From positions 1 to 11,636 of the forward strand of contig CAJOMK010000092.1 of NCBI GenBank assembly GCA_905235495.1: 11,636 nucleotides of DNA, written 5' to 3'. The DNA is from an uncultured Methanobrevibacter sp. (GTDB taxonomy: Archaea; Methanobacteriota; Methanobacteria; Methanobacteriales; Methanobacteriaceae). Under the pieces are notes generated by a model. It worked only from the letters and a program-made list of their open reading frames with translations. It had not been told where the DNA came from and made no database searches. The translations under genes were made by a program, and so were the position numbers. Below are positions 6,623-11,636 of the stretch, piece after piece (the stretch's first letter is position 1; each line of letters starts with the position of its first letter).

Positions 6623-7534
6623 TTATATGAATTTAAGCTTTTTTAAAGACTTAACCACATAATCGACACGATTATCAAAAGTATGATTTTTTAAAATAAT
6701 TTCCCGTCCTTTTTTAATTTTTTTCTCCCTTTCCCCGGGATTGCTTAAATAATAATCTATTTTATTCTCCAAATCCTCTGCACCATTATAAGTTACAATA
6801 GAATCCTTGAAAATGGTTTTAGCTGAAGGAATTTCATCAGAAATAACAAAAGCGCCGCTTAAAAGAGCATCGAACAATCTGTTTGATGGGAAATCCCATT
6901 TTCTCATTTCCTCCCAATGATCATTCAATAAGATTCTGGAAGAAGAATAATACTTATGCAACTGTCCGTTGTCAATGAACTCGCCGCAAACATATTTTTT
7001 ATCTATATGATCCAGCCAGTGCTTTCCATAAACTGAAACATCATATTTGGTTTTCAATATGTCTTCCATGATTATCCTATTGTCACGGGCAATACCTACA
7101 AACAAGATATCATGTCTGCAGGAATCATCCTCTTCAGGATAGAAAACATCCGGATCGCTGCATTGCAATAATGGAAATACAGGAGTGTTAATTTCACTGC
7201 CTATCTTTTCGGCATATTTCTGGGATGAAATGAATACAATATCATAAGTTTCATATTCCTCTAAAGACACCAGTTCAGGATGTGATATATTCCACATCAG
7301 ATTAATGTGGTCTGGATTGATTTCATACTCGTACAATCCTCTCAATACAAAAACGATATCCACTTTATCTTCTTTATACCAATCCTCGTATTCATGAATA
7401 ACCACATTGAACCCTTTCTTTTCAAAAGCCTTTTTCAAGCTTAAAGCCATGAAATAATCTCCCCAATGATGTTCGGTTTTAGGATTAGGTGTTTTTATAG
7501 CTATTGTCAGATTTTCACCTGGATTTTTAGCCAC
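6623..7534 (-). CDS. CgeB-like glycosyltransferase (GT-B, group 1 type)
   Basis: This encodes a 303-residue cytoplasmic glycosyltransferase of the CgeB/spore-maturation-like GT-B group, expected to add a sugar to a surface glycan; donor and acceptor are unknown. The N-terminal half begins LTIAIKTPNP and has a Rossmann-like pattern (HHWGDYFMALSLKKAFEKKG, then FNVVIHEYEDWY). The C-terminal half carries the nucleotide-sugar domain: DILFVGIARDNR near residue 140 and RLFDALLSGAFVISDE around 218-233, followed by DRVDYVV-like closing helices (NRVDYVV here). There is no signal peptide or membrane helix. The GTG at 7534 lies 16 bases after the preceding stop codon but has no ribosome binding site. A strong AGGTGA (7515-7520) instead precedes a CTG at 7508-7510, which would give MTIAIKTPNP, so the true start may be there. 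It is the last gene of the glycosyltransferase run, ending at a clear terminator. Confidence 0.85.
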   Translation of the reverse strand: MAKNPGENLTIAIKTPNPKTEHHWGDYFMALSLKKAFEKKGFNVVIHEYEDWYKEDKVDIVFVLRGLYEYEINPDHINLMWNISHPELVSLEEYETYDIVFISSQKYAEKIGSEINTPVFPLLQCSDPDVFYPEEDDSCRHDILFVGIARDNRIIMEDILKTKYDVSVYGKHWLDHIDKKYVCGEFIDNGQLHKYYSSSRILLNDHWEEMRKWDFPSNRLFDALLSGAFVISDEIPSAKTIFKDSIVTYNGAEDLENKIDYYLSNPGEREKKIKKGREIILKNHTFDNRVDYVVKSLKKLKFI

Positions 7535-7550
7535 ACCGGTTAACTTCTCA

Positions 7551-9764
7551 TCAATAATTGGATAAGGCCTTTTTAAATTTTCTAAGTGGAGCTGTCATCT
7601 TCCAGCTTCTGGAATTCAATATGGATTTGTTTAATTTCTTCTGCTTTTTCAATTCCTTTTTCAGCTTCTTATTCTCTTTAAGCAGATTGGCATTTTCACG
7701 TTTTGATTTTGAAATCTGGCCTTTCAAATCCCGGATATCCTTCTGGCATCTGTGCTTTATGACATATTCATGATAATCCTGGGCTTCAATATCCCAGAGA
7801 TTCTCTTCAGGACATTGGAGGTATCCTGGGAAATTCTCCTGATACTTTTCAACAATTTCATGAGAGAAATATTGAGGATACTTCTTGAGCTCTGGATATA
7901 CAAGTTCTCCCTCTTTCAATGAAAAATCCTTTCTATTGTAGATATAATAAATCACATGATCAACAAGCCTCAATGCGAGGAATGACAGGACATCATAATG
8001 TTCGCGAGAATACTCTCTTAAATCCATTACCTGCTTTGAAGCTATCAACAAGTTAAGGTAATTTCTCGCTGATACTTCCTTTGAAACTGAATCGCTTCTC
8101 TGGCGGTAATAACAGCATATGTCATCGGCAATATAAATCTTGTTTGCATTAGTCATGACTCGTGCAGATACGATATTGTCCTGATAAGAGAGAGGCGGGA
8201 AGTCAATATACTTGAAAAGACGTCGTGAATAAACCTTGATATAAGAAAAAGTTGCAAAAATCAATTCTGGTGATTTATTCAAGCTTGTAACAATCCTGCA
8301 TTTTTCAAGAGAACTTTTAGCAACATCCTTATGTTTCAACAATCCGTTTTCATCAAACTCCTCCCATTTATACATCACAAGGTCAATGTCGATGTCATTA
8401 TCAAAGATTGTAAGCGCCTTCTCATAAGCATCAAGTGAAATGTAATCATCACAATCCAAAAATGTCACAAAATCATTTGTCACATGTTTCAAGCCAAGAT
8501 TCCTTGCAGGACCTGAACCCTGGTTGGGCTCCTGCTTGATCAATTTGAATGATGATGGATAATTGGAAACATATTCATTGATGACATCAACGCTGTTATC
8601 GGTGCTTGAGTCATCCACAACAATCACTTCTATGTTTTTAATTCCCAATGTCTGATTGACTATGGAATCAAAGCACTCCCTTAAGTATTTCTCTCCGTTG
8701 CAGACTGGAATGATGACGCTGATCCTGTTCATTTTATCCTTTATTCCATATTTGGATAATAATGAAGGAGAATGGGGATTCTTCTTGAACTCCACAAGGT
8801 CTTCAAGGTTTCCATTCAAAATGATTTTATAAAGCAGCTTGAAATACTTTGACATGCCATCCACTAATTCAACAGGCCCTAAATCCAAGACCTGCCTCAT
8901 CATGCTGATGAAATCATCACGTAAGCATTCATCCACTTCAAGTATTAATAAAGCCATGCTATGCAAATCAATTCTCAGCCATTTTTCATATTTTTTATGG
9001 AGAATATCCTCACTGCATCCATGTTCAATCATGCATTCATTAACCATGTTCATTATTTTAACCCTGTCAGTGAAAGACGCCTCCTCTTTGCTAGTTGACA
9101 AGGAGGTATTGGGTTCATTCTCTCTCCAATAATAAACATCCTCGTTTAAAAATCCAACTGATTCAGCTGAAAGATATGCTTCAATTGAAAAGACATTGTC
9201 TTCAAAGGTTATTCTTTCATGAGGAAATCTTATATTGTTCTGTTTTAAAAAACTGGTTTTATACAATTTATTCCAGACAACGGAATCCCATGTTAGAATC
9301 TTGCATTGCTCAAAAGTAGTGCATTCAATGGTTTGTGTGATTTTATCTGATATGGTTTTTGAAATGAATTCTCTCCATGTCTTTTCATCATTAAATCTTG
9401 AAAAATGACCGCTTACAATATCATGGCCGTATTTTGCTGCCAGATTGTATAAATTTTCATAAGCATGTTCGGGGATAAGGTCATCAGCATCTAAAAACGT
9501 AATATATTCTCCATTTGCATGGTCAATACCATAATTTCTTGTAAAAGTCAGCCCCTCGTTTTCCTTGTGATATGAGAATATATTATCATAATTTTCACTA
9601 TACTCTTCCAGGATCTTGAGGGAATTGTCGCTGGACCCGTCATCAATTAAAAGTATTTCAAGATCTTTGAAAATTGACTGCCTTATTAACGAATCCATCG
9701 TACCCTTAATGCGGTTTTCCTCGTTATAAACCGAAACAATGACTGAAATTTTAAAATTAGACAA
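7551..9764 (-). CDS. Two-domain GT2 glycosyltransferase with C-terminal coiled coil
   Basis: This encodes a 737-residue protein with two family-2 (GT-A) glycosyltransferase domains in tandem, suited to adding two sugars in sequence to a surface glycan. Domain 1 starts KISVIVSVYNEE (residues 5-16), with DDGS at 41-44 and the metal-binding D92-A-D-D. Domain 2 starts MNRISVIIPVCNG at 345, with DDSS and D437-C-D-D. The C-terminus (about 676-737) is a lysine-rich coiled coil ending in SRSWKMTAPLR. Neither domain has a membrane helix. I chose TTG at 9764 because AGGTG (9770-9774) lies five bases before it and domain 1 begins directly after. An upstream in-frame TTG at 9848 would add 28 residues encoded largely by a noncoding-looking tandem repeat and has no binding site. 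The CgeB-like gene follows after 16 bases. Both DxD motifs look intact, so both domains could be active. Confidence 0.9.
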   Translation of the reverse strand: MSNFKISVIVSVYNEENRIKGTMDSLIRQSIFKDLEILLIDDGSSDNSLKILEEYSENYDNIFSYHKENEGLTFTRNYGIDHANGEYITFLDADDLIPEHAYENLYNLAAKYGHDIVSGHFSRFNDEKTWREFISKTISDKITQTIECTTFEQCKILTWDSVVWNKLYKTSFLKQNNIRFPHERITFEDNVFSIEAYLSAESVGFLNEDVYYWRENEPNTSLSTSKEEASFTDRVKIMNMVNECMIEHGCSEDILHKKYEKWLRIDLHSMALLILEVDECLRDDFISMMRQVLDLGPVELVDGMSKYFKLLYKIILNGNLEDLVEFKKNPHSPSLLSKYGIKDKMNRISVIIPVCNGEKYLRECFDSIVNQTLGIKNIEVIVVDDSSTDNSVDVINEYVSNYPSSFKLIKQEPNQGSGPARNLGLKHVTNDFVTFLDCDDYISLDAYEKALTIFDNDIDIDLVMYKWEEFDENGLLKHKDVAKSSLEKCRIVTSLNKSPELIFATFSYIKVYSRRLFKYIDFPPLSYQDNIVSARVMTNANKIYIADDICCYYRQRSDSVSKEVSARNYLNLLIASKQVMDLREYSREHYDVLSFLALRLVDHVIYYIYNRKDFSLKEGELVYPELKKYPQYFSHEIVEKYQENFPGYLQCPEENLWDIEAQDYHEYVIKHRCQKDIRDLKGQISKSKRENANLLKENKKLKKELKKQKKLNKSILNSRSWKMTAPLRKFKKALSNY

Positions 9765-9769
9765 AATAA

Positions 9770-9774
9770 CACCT
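9770..9774 (-). promoter_or_regulatory. Ribosome binding site that decides the two-domain glycosyltransferase start
   Basis: The minus strand reads AGGTG, then TTATT, then TTG (9764-9762). An A/T-rich box at about 9787-9800 (AATATAATTTAAAA-like on the minus strand) could be a TATA element 20-25 bases earlier, which would give this gene its own promoter; that second point is weak. Confidence 0.5.
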
Positions 9775-9807
9775 GACCATACGGGTTTTAAATTATATTT
9801 CTTTTCA

Positions 9808-9945
9808 AGATTAAAAAAGTTTTTTAAAAGATGATAACCAATATTCAAAAAAACTGATAAGATTAAAAAAGTTTTCTAAAAAATGATAACCAATATTCAA
9901 AAAAAACTGATAAGATTAAAAAGGATATTCTAAAAATTATAAATG
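9808..9945. repeat. About 2.6 tandem copies of a 52/53-bp unit between two glycosyltransferase genes
   Basis: Unit 1 (9808-9859, 52 bp) and unit 2 (9860-9912, 53 bp) differ by two substitutions and one A in a homopolymer. A partial, more diverged third copy (about 9913-9945) runs into the stop codon of the 401-residue glycosyltransferase. Each full unit contains GATGATAACCAATATTC or the AATGATAACC variant. By eye, the minus-strand unit resembles the gene's own last codons (ATTGGTTAT and AAAAAAC versus ATTGGTTTAT and AAAAAAC), so it may be copied from the gene tail. The array fills most of the 172-base gap between the two genes. Confidence 0.9.
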
Positions 9946-11142
9946 TTTTTTAAAGAAATAAACCAATTGTCTTAAAGGTTTTGTAATTTTCCAGCTAGTT
10001 GAAGTCACCATTAACGAATTTGTTTTTTGCAATTTAGAATTCTCTGATTCAAGCTTTTTATTAGACTTTTTCAAGGAATTGACTTTTCCTTTTAATTTTT
10101 TATTTTCCTTTTGCAAATTGCCTTTTTGAATATTTGCATTTTTAATTTCCAAATCCTTTCTTTCAAGCTCCTTGTTGTAATAATTGTTTAGAAACTCCAC
10201 ATAATTATTTGAATCCAGAACCAGATTGTAATAATTCATACAAATGTCGGGAACAATATGCTTTGGAGATAGATTGATTTTTAAGAATTCCTCTCTTGCC
10301 TTTTGGAAATAATCCTCAGTACCTGATGAGAAAATATATGCTGAAATCTGAATGATTTTATAACGATCAAATTCATTCTTGAACTCGCCATAATAATCAT
10401 TATCTATTAAGAATTCCTCAACGGAATCTACCACCTTGAATATATCCATGTTGTAAGATGAATTATTCATGATTGATTCTGGATTTTGACGATAATGGTA
10501 ATAAATTTTGGGAATATGGGACATGCGCTCGGCTCTTAGGAAAATTTTGACATGGAACAGTCCGTCTTCATATGCTATGCCTTCGGTGAAATAAAAATCA
10601 TCATATTGATTTAAAAACTCCCTTTTATAAAATTTCATCCAGACAGACAAGTACATGTTCAAAACATGAATCTTTAAATCCTTGCGATTAAAGGTGAATT
10701 CCTTGTAATCATCACCATGCATGTTAAAGATATCATCTAAATTATATCCATAATTGTTATTTTCCCTATCAATGTCATATTCACGAGTATATCTAAAGAG
10801 CACCACATCAGAATCATTTACAACAGCATTTTCATACAATTCTTCAATGGCGTCAAGATAGAGAAAATCATCAGAGTCTATGAAAAATATATAGTCCCCT
10901 TCAGCCGCTTTCAAGCCTACATTTCTAGCAGCGCCAAGACCGGCATTTTCCTGTGAAATAATTTTTATGCGTTCATCGCGGGAGGCATATGAATTGAGAA
11001 TCGCCAAGGAATGATCTGTTGAGCCATCATTGATGCAGATAATTTCCATATCTTTGAATGTCTGATTGACAATGCTGTCCAAACATTCATTCAAATACTT
11101 CTCAACATTGTAAACAGGCAGGATAATTGAAACTTTCACCAT
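9937..11142 (-). CDS. GT2 glycosyltransferase with C-terminal coiled coil
   Basis: This encodes a 401-residue family-2 (GT-A) glycosyltransferase, predicted to transfer a sugar from a nucleotide donor onto a surface glycan or its lipid carrier. The catalytic domain opens with VSIILPVYNVEKYL (residues 4-17). It has NDGS at 38-41, GLGAARNVGLKAAEGDY around 68-84, and the metal-binding D89-S-D-D92. A helical region with YEDG near residue 190 follows. The C-terminus (about 319-380) is a long charged coiled coil rich in KEN, KKL and ESE heptads, then TSTSWKITKPLRQLVYFF. The last motif is shared with the next gene. The ATG at 11142 has GGTG (11149-11152) six bases before it. The in-frame ATG at 11154 overlaps that binding site and is less likely. 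It lies between glf and the two-domain glycosyltransferase. Sugar specificity cannot be read from the sequence. Confidence 0.9.
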   Translation of the reverse strand: MVKVSIILPVYNVEKYLNECLDSIVNQTFKDMEIICINDGSTDHSLAILNSYASRDERIKIISQENAGLGAARNVGLKAAEGDYIFFIDSDDFLYLDAIEELYENAVVNDSDVVLFRYTREYDIDRENNNYGYNLDDIFNMHGDDYKEFTFNRKDLKIHVLNMYLSVWMKFYKREFLNQYDDFYFTEGIAYEDGLFHVKIFLRAERMSHIPKIYYHYRQNPESIMNNSSYNMDIFKVVDSVEEFLIDNDYYGEFKNEFDRYKIIQISAYIFSSGTEDYFQKAREEFLKINLSPKHIVPDICMNYYNLVLDSNNYVEFLNNYYNKELERKDLEIKNANIQKGNLQKENKKLKGKVNSLKKSNKKLESENSKLQKTNSLMVTSTSWKITKPLRQLVYFFKKHL

Positions 11143-11173
11143 AAATAGCACCATATTAATTTTGTATAATAAA

Positions 11174-11181
11174 GTATAAAA
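11174..11181 (-). promoter_or_regulatory. Candidate TATA box for the 401-residue glycosyltransferase
   Basis: The minus strand reads TTTTATAC here. Transcription would begin about 25 bases on, near 11150, just before the GGTG binding site at 11149-11152 and the ATG at 11142. The spacing matches that of the adhesin gene. Confidence 0.45.
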
Positions 11182-11208
11182 AATTTACATTTTTAAAAAA
11201 AAACTCTT

Positions 11209-11262
11209 TGAAAACTTGTTGATTGTTGAAAACTAGTTGATTGTTGAAAACTTGTCGATTGT
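11209..11262. repeat. Three tandem 18-bp units downstream of glf
   Basis: TGAAAACTTGTTGATTGT occurs at 11209-11226, with one change at 11227-11244 (CTAGTT) and one at 11245-11262 (TTGTCG). The array lies 67 bases past the glf stop codon and upstream of the next gene's promoter. Apart from this array and the TATA box, 11155-11328 shows only A/T-rich sequence, including a T6 run just after the glf stop that may end transcription. Confidence 0.9.
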
Positions 11263-11328
11263 TTTTTAATAATAATACGAATTTAAAATTTCCTGGTTGA
11301 GAACAAATTTCCAAAATATGAAAAAATA

Positions 11329-11636
11329 TTATTGGCTTTCCTCATCCACCAGCTTTAAAGCCTCCTCAATGACTTTCCACATGTCAAAATATTGGTACAT
11401 TCCAAGTCTTCCGCCGAAAATCACATTTTGCTCTTTGTCTGCCAGTTCCTTATATTTTTCGTATAAAGCGAAATTCTTCTCATCATTTATTGGATAATAA
11501 GCCTCCTGGCCTTTTTCCCATTGTTTAGGATATTCTCTTGTAATTATTGTTTTATCAGAATCCTTATCGGTTCCCAGTTCATTGGCTGGAATTTCAAAAT
11601 GCTTGTGTTCGATTATGCGTGTATATGGAGTCTCTG
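11329..11636 (-). CDS. glf: UDP-galactopyranose mutase, C-terminal part (cut by the window edge)
   Basis: This is the last 101 codons of a flavoenzyme that converts UDP-galactopyranose to UDP-galactofuranose in the cytoplasm, the donor for galactofuranose-containing surface glycans. The visible part begins ETPYTRIIEHKHFE and continues ITREYP, then EAYYPINDEKNFALY. It ends IFGGRLGMYQYFDMWKVIEE and EALKLVDEESQ. These are the signature C-terminal blocks of Glf: the arginine and tyrosine positions that contact the UDP-sugar phosphates, and the FGGRLGxYxYxDM FAD-binding segment. The stop is TAA at 11329-11331; the start lies beyond the window. It is upstream of the glycosyltransferase genes on the same strand and plausibly supplies their donor, although each of the next genes may have its own promoter. 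The sequence is a confident match; only the missing N-terminus prevents judging whether the gene is intact. Confidence 0.92.
   Translation of the reverse strand, partial: ETPYTRIIEHKHFEIPANELGTDKDSDKTIITREYPKQWEKGQEAYYPINDEKNFALYEKYKELADKEQNVIFGGRLGMYQYFDMWKVIEEALKLVDEESQ

Noticed and set aside
8839..9319. Plus-strand open frames opposite the two-domain glycosyltransferase
   Set aside because: They have no ribosome binding site or recognisable motif and lie wholly antisense to a well-supported coding region.
9765..9848. 28-residue N-terminal extension of the two-domain glycosyltransferase
   Set aside because: It starts at a TTG with no ribosome binding site, lies partly in a tandem repeat, and precedes a TTG with a good AGGTG; treated as non-coding.
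11297..11497. Plus-strand 66-codon open frame near the right edge
   Set aside because: It is antisense to the glf C-terminus, whose minus-strand translation matches Glf signature blocks.

Overview
The window is AT-rich and reads as archaeal, most likely a gut or rumen Methanobrevibacter or close relative in the Methanobacteriaceae. The signs are ribosome binding sites of the GGTGA/AGGTG type, TTTATATA-type TATA boxes about 25 bases before the inferred transcript starts, and above all a secreted beta-helix protein ending in lysine-rich Ig-like repeats, the hallmark 'adhesin-like protein' of that genus. The species is not identifiable from what I can see.

Layout. Positions 1-2113 hold a plus-strand pair: a GtrA-type four-helix membrane protein, then a FAD-dependent oxidoreductase of the protoporphyrinogen-oxidase/UDP-galactopyranose-mutase-like group. 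The oxidoreductase is split in two frames by an apparent 11-base deletion near 1080. Everything from 2306 to the right edge is on the minus strand. Read in transcription order (right to left) it holds the C-terminal end of UDP-galactopyranose mutase (glf, cut by the window edge); a 401-residue GT2 glycosyltransferase; a 737-residue protein with two GT2 domains; a CgeB-like glycosyltransferase; the adhesin-like protein; and a multi-membrane DUF2142-type protein. The last has lost its final 40 codons to a one-base frameshift.

The genes fit one theme, building and displaying surface glycans. Glf supplies UDP-galactofuranose, the three glycosyltransferases add sugars, and GtrA and DUF2142 proteins are typical membrane partners in such loci. 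The adhesin-like protein is an exported surface product. The two interrupted genes converge on the same intergenic region (2114-2305), so this part of the locus is decaying, was switched off by mutation, or carries sequence errors.

The most unusual structure is a set of three unrelated short tandem arrays, each at the 3' end of a minus-strand gene: six 29-bp units at 2167-2340, about 2.6 units of 52/53 bp at 9808-9945, and three 18-bp units at 11209-11262. The first array begins inside the true 3' coding end of the DUF2142 gene, which suggests it arose by duplication of that gene's tail. Two clear hairpin-plus-U-tract terminators (about 4094-4128 and 6570-6609) and several TATA/ribosome-binding-site pairs delimit the minus-strand units. 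No tRNA, rRNA, CRISPR array or insertion sequence was seen.
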